NCBI GenBank assembly: GCA_021157505.1
Contig: JAGGWI010000268.1
Coordinates: forward strand, 1 to 14,925
Length of the DNA stretch: 14,925 nt
DNA from: Desulfuromusa sp.
GTDB taxonomy: Bacteria > Desulfobacterota > Desulfuromonadia > Desulfuromonadales > Geopsychrobacteraceae
Direction of reading: 5' to 3'
Position numbers and translations under genes: made by a program. Of the stretch, positions 7,048-13,704 are shown piece by piece. Position 1 is the first letter of the stretch. Each line of letters begins with the position of its first letter. The notes beneath the pieces were generated by a model. The model was not told the DNA's origin, did no database searches, and was given only the letters and a program-made list of their open reading frames with translations.

Positions 7048-9740
7048 ATATCGGAACGATTGAACCATCCATGAACATTTTTCCAGCCGATATTCTGACC
7101 GCCGCTGTTGATTTCGATTCTTGTCGGGATTCCCTCCTGGAAACGGCCAGCTCTTTTCTTGATTGTCAGCTGCAAAGAGTTCAGCAGCTGAATGATCAGG
7201 GCGGTTCTGGTCAACAGATTGTGAAAGAATTAACCGCTGTTTTTGATCAACTCAATAACAGTATCTATCAGGCCGTTTCTGCTGATCTGAGCAAGGAAGA
7301 GGTTGCTGGCTGTGCGTTGATTGCCCTTGGCGGCTATGGCCGAGCCGAAATGAATCCCCGTTCAGATCTCGATCTGATGTTCTTTTATGAGCCTTCCGGC
7401 AAAGCTGCGGCAGAGGTTATTTCTGACCGGATGCTCTACCTGCTCTGGGATTTGCATCTGGATGTTGGTTACAGTGTCCGTTCCAAAGAGGAATGCTTTG
7501 AAGAGGCGCAGGATAGTACGGTCAGGTCCGCTTTACTGGATGCCAGACTTATTTCAGGAAATCCGGAACTCTTTGTGTTGTTCAGTCATAGCGTTGGCAA
7601 GTTGATGCACAATCAGGATACACGGGGTTTTATCCAACTTAAACTTGAAGAGCGTGATGAGCGAAAAAGGAAGTATGGTTCCTCGGTTTACCTGCTTGAA
7701 CCCAATTTAAAAGAGGGGGAAGGGGGCCTTAGGGAGCTGCAGGAAGCCCTGTGGATTGCGCGAGTTAAATTTAAAGCTTTGAGTTTAAAGGAGCTGCTGA
7801 TAAAGGGTGTTATCAATGAACAGGATTTTCAGGAATATAATCAGGCACTCGATTATTTATGGAAGATACGCAATCATCTCCATTTTAACGGGCAGCGTAA
7901 AAGTGATCAGCTGACATTTGAGCAACAGCAACAGATTGCAGTTGCCTTTGGTTATAAAAACGCCCGGAGAACCTCGGCAGTTGAACAATTTATGCAGGGA
8001 TATTATTCCCATGCAATCCAGGTCGAACATCTCTCTACAAAAATGATTCTTACCGCAACTCAGTCGCACACTCGCCCAAAAAAAAATGTTTTCAAGTTTC
8101 TGGCAAAAAGAAACCTTGAAGATGGTTTTTACATTATTCGTGGTGAACTGCGTGCAAAAGTCGATCAGAAGTTGCTGGAGGATCCAGTTCTGATGATGAT
8201 TGCTTTTGAGCTGGCACAAAAGCATGAAGTACAGCTGTGCCTGGAGCTGAAGCAGTTGATCCGGGATAACTCACATCTGATCAATGATAAAATCCGTCGT
8301 TCCAGCCGTATCAATGAATCATTTATGCGGATTTTGCGCCACCCGAAGGGGATCAGTAAAATATTACGTAAAATGCACCACCTGCAATTTCTGAATGCCT
8401 TTATTCCTGAGTTTAAAAAGATTTACTGTCAGGTGCAGTTTGACCTGTATCATATCTATACAGTTGATATTCATACTCTCTTTGCTGTTGAAGAAATGGA
8501 AAACCTCTGGGCTGGTAATTACGCGCAAATCCATCCTCGACTCACAGATGTTGCTGATAATATAGAAAAACGTGAACTACTATTGTTGGCGATTCTGTTT
8601 CACGATATTGGCAAAGGGAGTGGCAAAGATCACAGTGGCCGCGGGGCGGAAATGATTCCGACGATAGCCCGGAGAATGCGCCTGAATCGTGAGGACAGCC
8701 AGCGCCTTCAGTTCCTGGTCTTAAATCATCTGAAAATGGCCCATATCTCTCAACGACGCGATTTGCAGGATCTGAAAATGATCGCACAATTTGCCGATTT
8801 GATGGGAATGAGTGAGAACTTACGGATGCTTTACCTGCTGACTTTTGTGGATATAAAGGCAGTTGGACCGGATGTCTGGTCCGAATGGAAGGGGAGATTG
8901 CTGCGTGAGCTCTATGAAAAAGCTTATGATGCTTTAGAGAAAAATGAATTTTATCTGGAGAAGCGCTCGGAAAAAATCCGCAACAGAAAACGCAATATAC
9001 GCAAAGCACTGGCGGATGATTTTTCTGAAAGTCAGATCACTAAAGTCATTAACAGTCTCCATACCCGTTACCTGATGAGTTACCGTTCCCGTGAAATCGT
9101 CCCTCACTTGCGCCTGGCTTTAAGTCGTGGCAAGAAAACCCTCGCGATGCAAATTGAACATAATCGCGATGCTGAATATACTGAATTGACATTAGCTACA
9201 ATTGACAGCCCGGGCCTTTTTTCCCAGATTGCCGGAGTTATGGCTGCCCACTCCATTAATATACTCGGTGCTCAAATCCATACCAGAAAAACCGGCGCCG
9301 TTTTAGACATTCTGCAGATCAATAGCCCGATTGGTGGGATTGTTGCGAAAAAACAGAAATGGCAACGGGTTGAAGCTGATCTTTGCGAGGTTCTTGAAGG
9401 GCGGGTTTTTGTTGAAGATCTGTTTGATAAATGTAAGGAACCTGACTATTTAAAATCAGCAACCAACCGACCACAGCGACAGAATATGGTGGAAATTGAC
9501 AATAATGTCTCAGCCCGTTACACGGTTATTGATATTTTTGCGACTGACAGGATTGGTCTGCTGTATGAAATCACCCGGACATTAAATGAACTGGGGCTGT
9601 ATATTGCTGTCTCCAAAATAGCGACAAAAGTTGACCAGGTTGCAGACGTATTTTATGTTTGTGATATTTTCAGTCAGAAGATCACTGATCCAGAAAGGCT
9701 GGGAAAAATACGGACAGCTTTGCTGGATCAACTGGCCTAG
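7044..9740 (+). CDS. glnD: Bifunctional PII uridylyltransferase/uridylyl-removing enzyme GlnD
   Basis: GlnD senses glutamine and adds UMP to, or removes it from, the PII signal proteins, thereby setting glutamine synthetase activity and nitrogen gene expression. The 898-residue chain shows all expected parts: a nucleotidyltransferase site GGYGR at 96-100 with S107-D108-L109-D110-L111, an HD hydrolase centre H520-D521 in FHDIGKG, and two ACT domains starting near 712 and 826 that would bind glutamine. The length matches the family, and both activities should be intact because the catalytic residues are present. The ATG at 7044 overlaps the amidase stop as ATGA, a typical coupled start; a second ATG at 7071 would remove only nine residues. 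PII and glutamine synthetase genes are not in the window, so the neighbours do not explain its role. Confidence 0.96.
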   Translation: MNIGTIEPSMNIFPADILTAAVDFDSCRDSLLETASSFLDCQLQRVQQLNDQGGSGQQIVKELTAVFDQLNNSIYQAVSADLSKEEVAGCALIALGGYGRAEMNPRSDLDLMFFYEPSGKAAAEVISDRMLYLLWDLHLDVGYSVRSKEECFEEAQDSTVRSALLDARLISGNPELFVLFSHSVGKLMHNQDTRGFIQLKLEERDERKRKYGSSVYLLEPNLKEGEGGLRELQEALWIARVKFKALSLKELLIKGVINEQDFQEYNQALDYLWKIRNHLHFNGQRKSDQLTFEQQQQIAVAFGYKNARRTSAVEQFMQGYYSHAIQVEHLSTKMILTATQSHTRPKKNVFKFLAKRNLEDGFYIIRGELRAKVDQKLLEDPVLMMIAFELAQKHEVQLCLELKQLIRDNSHLINDKIRRSSRINESFMRILRHPKGISKILRKMHHLQFLNAFIPEFKKIYCQVQFDLYHIYTVDIHTLFAVEEMENLWAGNYAQIHPRLTDVADNIEKRELLLLAILFHDIGKGSGKDHSGRGAEMIPTIARRMRLNREDSQRLQFLVLNHLKMAHISQRRDLQDLKMIAQFADLMGMSENLRMLYLLTFVDIKAVGPDVWSEWKGRLLRELYEKAYDALEKNEFYLEKRSEKIRNRKRNIRKALADDFSESQITKVINSLHTRYLMSYRSREIVPHLRLALSRGKKTLAMQIEHNRDAEYTELTLATIDSPGLFSQIAGVMAAHSINILGAQIHTRKTGAVLDILQINSPIGGIVAKKQKWQRVEADLCEVLEGRVFVEDLFDKCKEPDYLKSATNRPQRQNMVEIDNNVSARYTVIDIFATDRIGLLYEITRTLNELGLYIAVSKIATKVDQVADVFYVCDIFSQKITDPERLGKIRTALLDQLA

Positions 9741-9741
9741 C

Positions 9742-9764
9742 AGCCTGTTGCTCATCAACAGGCT
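9742..9764 (+). repeat. Perfect hairpin between glnD and xerD
   Basis: AGCCTGTTG (9742-9750) and CAACAGGCT (9756-9764) form a nine-base-pair stem around the loop CTCAT, starting one base after the glnD stop. A further three pairs can form beyond one mismatch. The sequence after it is GC-mixed and has no T-run, so it is unlikely to be a full intrinsic terminator. It ends 17 bases before the xerD ATG. It may limit read-through, protect the upstream mRNA end or act as an RNA processing site. Confidence 0.5.
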
Positions 9765-9781
9765 ACTAGTTGCGGGATAAT

Positions 9782-10672
9782 ATGGACCACTATCTGGACT
9801 GTTTTTTTAATTATTTGTCAGTAGAAAGAGGTTTGGCGGTTAATACCCTGAATGCGTACGGTCGGGATCTGCTCTCCTATTCCGGTTACCTGAAAAAATA
9901 TGAAAAAATTGATCATCCGGCTGATATCAGTCAGTTGATATTGCTCCGCTATTTAACTTTTTTGAAAAATAACAGTCTTTCGCCGCGGAGTCGAGCGCGT
10001 AGCTTGAGCACCCTGCGTAGTTTCCATCGCTTTTTGCTGCGGGAAAATTATACTGAACATGATCCTACCGCGCTGCTTGAATCTCCCCGTTCCCTGCCAG
10101 CGTTGCCAAGGTTCCTGTCAGAAAAAGAGGTTGAGCGGTTATTGCAATCCCCAACCGGTGACAGTCCGATAGCTGTCAGAGATCGGGCAATGCTTGAAGT
10201 TCTTTATGCGACCGGTATGCGGGTTTCTGAACTCGTTGGTTTGCGTCTCGGAGACTTGAAACTTGATATTGGCTGTCTCAACGCCTTCGGTAAAGGTTCA
10301 AAGCAACGGCTTATTCCTCTGGGGGAGGTCGCTATTGAAATTCTGCGGGAATACCTGCAGAATAGTCGTTCAAAACTATTGAAGGATTTGACCAGTGAAG
10401 AGGTCTTTTTGAATGTGCGCGGCAAAAAACTCAGTCGGCAGGGTTTTTGGAAGAATTTAAAGAATTATGCACTGAAGGCGGAAATAAAACAGAAAGTTTA
10501 CCCGCACATGCTGCGACACTCCTTTGCAACCCATCTACTTGAAAATGGGGCAGATCTCCGTTCTGTACAGACGATGCTGGGGCATGTGGATATTTCGACA
10601 ACACAAATCTATACTCATGTTATCCAGGAACGGCTGCAGAAGTTGCATCAACAATATCATCCGCGGGGTTAA
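9782..10672 (+). CDS. xerD: Site-specific tyrosine recombinase XerD
   Basis: XerD, with XerC, resolves chromosome dimers at the dif site by cutting and rejoining DNA. The 296-residue protein has an N-terminal SAM-like core-binding domain with VNTLNAYGRDL and a C-terminal catalytic domain. The full catalytic set is visible: R147, K171, H242, R245, H268 and nucleophile Y277. From memory, spacing and numbering are within one or two residues of E. coli XerD (R148, K172, H244, R247, H270, Y279), which supports XerD over XerC, although the two are similar. I chose the ATG at 9782; an in-frame TTG at 9770 would add four residues. The ribosome binding site is weak (GCGGGA). No recognisable dif-like site was seen nearby and there are no signs of an integrase-borne element, so this is the housekeeping recombinase. 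Confidence 0.9.
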   Translation: MDHYLDCFFNYLSVERGLAVNTLNAYGRDLLSYSGYLKKYEKIDHPADISQLILLRYLTFLKNNSLSPRSRARSLSTLRSFHRFLLRENYTEHDPTALLESPRSLPALPRFLSEKEVERLLQSPTGDSPIAVRDRAMLEVLYATGMRVSELVGLRLGDLKLDIGCLNAFGKGSKQRLIPLGEVAIEILREYLQNSRSKLLKDLTSEEVFLNVRGKKLSRQGFWKNLKNYALKAEIKQKVYPHMLRHSFATHLLENGADLRSVQTMLGHVDISTTQIYTHVIQERLQKLHQQYHPRG

Positions 10673-10699
10673 GATTTTTACTGAAAGATAGAGGGAACA

Positions 10700-11902
10700 A
10701 TGAAATATATTATTTTACTTGGTGATGGCATGTCCGATGAGCCGATTGCAGAACTGGGCGGGAAAACCCCTCTGGAGGCCGCTGAGACACCGAATATGGA
10801 TCTCCTCAGTCGCACCGGAAAAATAGGGCTGGCTGCTACCGTTCCCGAGGGTTACCCCCCCGGTAGTGATGTCGCCAATCTCTCGGTCTTTGGCTATGAT
10901 CCGGCAGAGTGTTATTCGGGAAGGTCACCTCTTGAAGCTGCCAGTATGGGGGTTGAACTGGGCCCGGATGATGTTGCTTTTCGTATGAATTTTATCTGGC
11001 TGGAAGCCCACTACGGTAAGCTCTATATGGGTGATTTTTCTGCCGGACATATTTCTACTGAGGAATCAAAACTGCTCATTGAAACTCTTCAGGAAGAGCT
11101 TGGAGGAGATGAATTCAACTTTTATCCTGGAGTTTCTTACCGTCATTTGATGGTTTGGAAGAATGGCAAAGACCAGTTGACGTTTACTCCACCACATGAC
11201 ATTTCCACTCATAGTATCGAAGGTCATCTGCCTCAGGGAGAGGGTGCTGATGTGCTGCTTGACCTGACTAACTCAGCACAAATGTTGCTGAGCAACCACC
11301 CGGTTAATAATCAGCGTGTTGCTGAGAAGAAGTTGCCTGCGAACTCAATCTGGTTCTGGGGGCATGGTCGCAAACCGGTTATGGAGACATATCGTCAGCG
11401 CTACAATTTGACCGGATCGGTGATCTCAGCGGTCGATTTGATTCGTGGAATCGGGGTCAATGCCGGATTGAATATCATCGAAGTCCCCGGAGCAACCGGC
11501 TACCTTGATACGAACTACCGTGGTAAGGCAGAGTATGCCATCAATTCACTACAGGAATCAGACTTTGTCTATGTCCATGTGGAAGCCCCTGATGAAGCGG
11601 GTCATGGTGGCTTGCTAAAGGAAAAAATTGAGGCGATTGAAAGTTTTGACCGTGATGTTGTTGGAACGATCATTGAAAATATTGCCAAAATTGGTGATTG
11701 CCGGATTCTGGTGACCCCCGATCATCCTACGCCGGTTGAAAAACGGACCCACACCTCTGATCCGGTTCCCTACATTCTATTTGATTCCCGGCAGGACTTT
11801 GATTCGCAGGCAACCGGTTATTCTGAAGCTGAGGCAAAACGGTGTGGTGAGATTGTTCCAGGCCATCAACTCCTTTCCATGTTGCTTAACGACCGTGATT
11901 GA
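10700..11902 (+). CDS. apgM: Archaeal-type cofactor-independent phosphoglycerate mutase family protein
   Basis: This 400-residue protein belongs to the ApgM branch of the alkaline phosphatase superfamily, which interconverts 2- and 3-phosphoglycerate in glycolysis through a metal-bound phosphoserine. Visible hallmarks are LGDGMSD with D9, KTPLEAAETPNMD at 22-34, PPGSD with candidate nucleophile S56, GYDP, the YSGRSPLEAASMG segment, EAPDEAGHGG with D298 and H302, and DHPTP with D341-H342. The metal-binding set looks complete. The start is supported by GAGGGA at 10691-10696. Some members of this family have been proposed or shown to be homoserine kinases in threonine synthesis, and motifs read by eye do not separate the two activities; no threonine genes lie in the window. 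Its last eight bases overlap the start of trmJ. Confidence 0.85.
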   Translation: MKYIILLGDGMSDEPIAELGGKTPLEAAETPNMDLLSRTGKIGLAATVPEGYPPGSDVANLSVFGYDPAECYSGRSPLEAASMGVELGPDDVAFRMNFIWLEAHYGKLYMGDFSAGHISTEESKLLIETLQEELGGDEFNFYPGVSYRHLMVWKNGKDQLTFTPPHDISTHSIEGHLPQGEGADVLLDLTNSAQMLLSNHPVNNQRVAEKKLPANSIWFWGHGRKPVMETYRQRYNLTGSVISAVDLIRGIGVNAGLNIIEVPGATGYLDTNYRGKAEYAINSLQESDFVYVHVEAPDEAGHGGLLKEKIEAIESFDRDVVGTIIENIAKIGDCRILVTPDHPTPVEKRTHTSDPVPYILFDSRQDFDSQATGYSEAEAKRCGEIVPGHQLLSMLLNDRD

Positions 11903-12685
11903 ACCTGATAATGTAGAAAAAAAAATCCGGGAAAATTTCCAGCTTACCGTTGTCCTGGTCGAGCCCCAGGGGGGGCTGAATATTGGCTCGGTTTGTCGGT
12001 CCATGCTGAATTTTGGCTTTACCGATTTGCGCCTGGTCAACCCGCAGGTTGATCATCTGGCACACGATGCACGGTTGATGGCGGTCAAGGCGGCATCGGT
12101 TTTGGAGGCGGCACAGGTCTTTCAGACTTTGGAGGAGGCGCTTTCCGGTTGTAAACTGAGTTTCGGGACGACCCGCCGTTTCGGTCGTTATCGGGAAGGT
12201 TTGTTACACCCCAGCGAGGCGGCAGAGCGTTTAGTTCCCGTGGCTCAGGGCGATTCAGTCGCTTTGGTTTTTGGTCGCGAAGATCGGGGGTTATTTACCT
12301 CTGAACTGGATCTCTGCCAGCACTTCATCACCATTCCGACCGATGAAATGTTGCCGTCAATGAACCTGGCTCAGGCTGTGACCCTTTGTCTTTATGAGGT
12401 CAGTAAAACCAGAGGCGACTTGCCGGTCGTGTCGCTAAACACAAAAAGTTTGCCAGCAGTGAAAACCTCGAAGCAATGTATCAACATATGCGCAAATCAT
12501 TACTCAATATCGGTTATCTTGATCCGCAGAACCCAGATCATATTTTGCGAAGTTTTCGACGGATACTCAATCGTTCAGGGCTGAATGATCGAGACGTTCG
12601 TATTCTGAGGGGGCTGTTTAATCAGATTGACCTCTACACGGGGCATAAGTTTTCTCGAAAATCATTACGAGAGAAGAATGAATAA
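11895..12685 (+). pseudogene. trmJ: tRNA (cytidine/uridine-2'-O-)-methyltransferase TrmJ, reading frame broken by a frameshift
   Basis: TrmJ methylates the ribose 2'-OH at position 32 of certain tRNAs using SAM. The first frame, from a GTG at 11895, encodes the whole SPOUT domain. It has NIGSVCRSMLNFGF, then LVFGREDRGL, then PSMNLAQAV, the three parts of the trefoil-knot SAM site, up to about residue 171. That frame then continues into unrelated sequence and stops at 12584. The conserved TrmJ C-terminal helical domain (EAMYQHMRKSLL, DPQNPDHILRSFRR, VRILRG) lies in the -1 frame and ends at TAA 12683-12685. One extra base, for example a fifth A in the run at 12405-12408, would join the two into a normal protein of about 263 residues. 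The start overlaps apgM by eight bases. It may be a real mutation, a sequence error or recoding; I cannot tell which. Confidence 0.8.
12405..12450 (+). other. Frameshift zone in trmJ
   Basis: The switch from the SPOUT frame to the C-terminal frame must occur after the in-frame TAA of the second frame at 12404-12406 and before about 12465. Two A-runs lie here: four A at 12405-12408 and five A at 12443-12447. Adding one A to the first restores the frame immediately and gives a basic linker (VSKNQRRLAGRVAKHKKF). The second run (ACA AAA AGT) would allow a single lysyl-tRNA to slip back by one, but it does not match the classic two-tRNA slippery heptamer. Confidence 0.65.
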
Positions 12686-13043
12686 GCTATTCAGTCGAAT
12701 TGAATTAAATAATGGCGTCGTGGTTGAATTCTTCAGCCGGGGAAATCGTTATTATGGCGATTTTCATCGCGTAGTCATCGTTGCAGTTGTGACAGTTCCC
12801 TTTGACAGGGGGACTTTGGCGGAAGATTTACAGGAGTTTGCAACGGGCTATCCAGAGTCTATCCAATATGAAAAAAAATTGGAGCGGATGGGTGTTACCA
12901 CCAGTGATATTGAAGTTGTCACTCAGGTCCTGATTGATGATTTTATTGAAACGGTTGGGCATTATCTGGAAATGCAAAAATTTGCGGAGCGCTGGTTGCG
13001 AAGAGAGATGCAAAATAGAAATAAAAGGAACTCACGCCATTGA
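12678..13043 (+). CDS. Unrecognised 121-residue protein overlapping the trmJ stop
   Basis: I do not recognise this protein. The favoured ATG at 12678 sits inside the last eight bases of the trmJ C-terminal frame and follows a GAGAGAAG stretch that can serve as a ribosome binding site. The chain begins MNKLFSRIELNNGVVVEFF, then has NRYYGDFHRVVIVAVVTVPF, which reads like alternating beta strands. A helical acidic segment, LAEDLQEFATGY, is followed by QYEKKLERMGV and a long amphipathic helix through DDFIETVGHYLEMQ. The end is very basic (RREMQNRNKRNSRH). There is no signal peptide and no cysteine. An alternative upstream ATG at 12627 would overlap trmJ far more and is disfavoured. Its position between a tRNA methyltransferase and rimP, with a basic tail, would suit an RNA- or ribosome-associated protein, but that is only a guess. 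Confidence 0.72.
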   Translation: MNKLFSRIELNNGVVVEFFSRGNRYYGDFHRVVIVAVVTVPFDRGTLAEDLQEFATGYPESIQYEKKLERMGVTTSDIEVVTQVLIDDFIETVGHYLEMQKFAERWLRREMQNRNKRNSRH

Positions 13044-13061
13044 TAATAATTAAATTTCTAC

Positions 13062-13104
13062 TTGCTTTTAAGTATTTGGAGTGCTAAATAAGTCACGTTT
13101 TAAT
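13062..13104 (+). promoter_or_regulatory. Promoter candidates upstream of the rimP leader terminator
   Basis: Two sigma-70-like arrangements overlap here. TTGCTT at 13062-13067 is followed after 17 bases by TAAATA at 13085-13090, preceded by TGC as in an extended -10. TTGGAG at 13076-13081 is followed after 17 bases by TTTAAT at 13099-13104, a five-of-six -10 match. Either would start transcription just before the terminator hairpin at 13117. None is a strong match overall, but a promoter is plausible because there is no room for one between the terminator and rimP. Confidence 0.35.
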
Positions 13105-13116
13105 GTTGTTTTTTTG

Positions 13117-13142
13117 AAAGTGAGCTCCGGCTCGCTTTTTTT
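13117..13142 (+). terminator. Strong intrinsic terminator or attenuator immediately before rimP
   Basis: AAAGTGAGC (13117-13125) pairs with GCTCGCTTT (13130-13138) across a TCCG loop closed by C-G, a UNCG-type tetraloop known to be unusually stable. One pair is a T-G wobble. Seven T follow at 13136-13142, partly used in the stem. This is a textbook intrinsic terminator. It ends only 17 bases before the rimP GTG, so it either ends the upstream operon and is read through, or attenuates rimP-nusA transcription. Confidence 0.85.
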
Positions 13143-13159
13143 ATTATCTAGAGGTTGTT

Positions 13160-13639
13160 GTGGCACAAGTTACCGAGCTAGTTGAGAGGCTGATTCAGCC
13201 GCTACTGGAAGATCTGGGTTGTGAATTGGTTGATCTTGAGTACCAGCGGGAACAGCGTGGTTGGATCCTCAGGGTTTTTTTAGATAAAGAGGGTGGTATT
13301 AATCTGGATGACTGTGCTGCTGCCAGTCGTGAGATTAGTTCCCTTCTGGATGTCGAAAACATCATTAGTACTGCCTATAGCCTTGAAGTTTCCTCACCGG
13401 GGATTGAACGACCGTTGAAGAAACCTCAGGATTTTATCCGTTTTTCAGGGCAGCTTGTTAAAATTAAAACACTTGATGCTATTGATCCTGATACTTCCGG
13501 AAAAAATAGAAAGACATTCATTGGTACTTTGTCCGGTTTTGAAGGTGATGAAGTTCTCTTGCTGCTGAAGAATGCGACGGCTGTAAGCCGAATTCCTCTG
13601 CAGCAGATAGATAAAGCAAATTTGAAATATGAGTTTTGA
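13160..13639 (+). CDS. rimP: Ribosome maturation factor RimP
   Basis: RimP binds the small ribosomal subunit during assembly and helps its 3' major domain mature. The 159-residue length matches the family (about 150). The N-terminal domain shows LGCELVDLEYQRE, RVFLDKEGGINLDDCAAASREIS and LDVE, followed by the signature YSLEVSSPGIERPL. The C-terminal SH3-like domain follows and ends in the typical QIDKANLKYEF. The start is a GTG at 13160 with GAGG at 13151-13154. It is the first gene after the terminator and is followed 65 bases later by nusA, the conserved partner in most bacteria. Nothing in the protein is unusual. Confidence 0.95.
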   Translation: MAQVTELVERLIQPLLEDLGCELVDLEYQREQRGWILRVFLDKEGGINLDDCAAASREISSLLDVENIISTAYSLEVSSPGIERPLKKPQDFIRFSGQLVKIKTLDAIDPDTSGKNRKTFIGTLSGFEGDEVLLLLKNATAVSRIPLQQIDKANLKYEF

Positions 13640-13682
13640 ACCGTCTGTAGCGGTTCTCTTAACTATCACTGGCTGTCAGCCA
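13638..13682 (+). repeat. Two small hairpins between rimP and nusA
   Basis: GAACCG (13638-13643) can pair with CGGTTC (13651-13656) over a seven-base loop, starting inside the rimP stop codon. TGGCT (13670-13674) can pair with AGCCA (13678-13682) over three bases. Neither is followed by a clean T-run, so they do not look like terminators. They occupy most of the rimP-nusA gap and may affect mRNA processing or nusA translation. Confidence 0.35.
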
Positions 13683-13704
13683 AAACACTTTATAAGGGGT
13701 ATGC

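Noticed and set aside
9782..10672. Tyrosine recombinase considered as the integrase of a mobile element
   Set aside because: Catalytic residue spacing is that of XerD, its neighbours are housekeeping genes, and no attachment repeats, tRNA or phage genes are present.
12441..12449. Programmed -1 frameshifting at ACA AAA AGT in trmJ
   Set aside because: Not accepted as the main explanation: the heptamer does not allow both tRNAs to re-pair, and I saw no well-placed stimulatory Shine-Dalgarno or stem. Kept only as an alternative in the findings.
13142..13147. TATTAT just before rimP considered as a -10 element
   Set aside because: There is no -35 at the right distance (AGTGAG at 13119-13124, inside the terminator stem), and transcription would start at or after the ribosome binding site.
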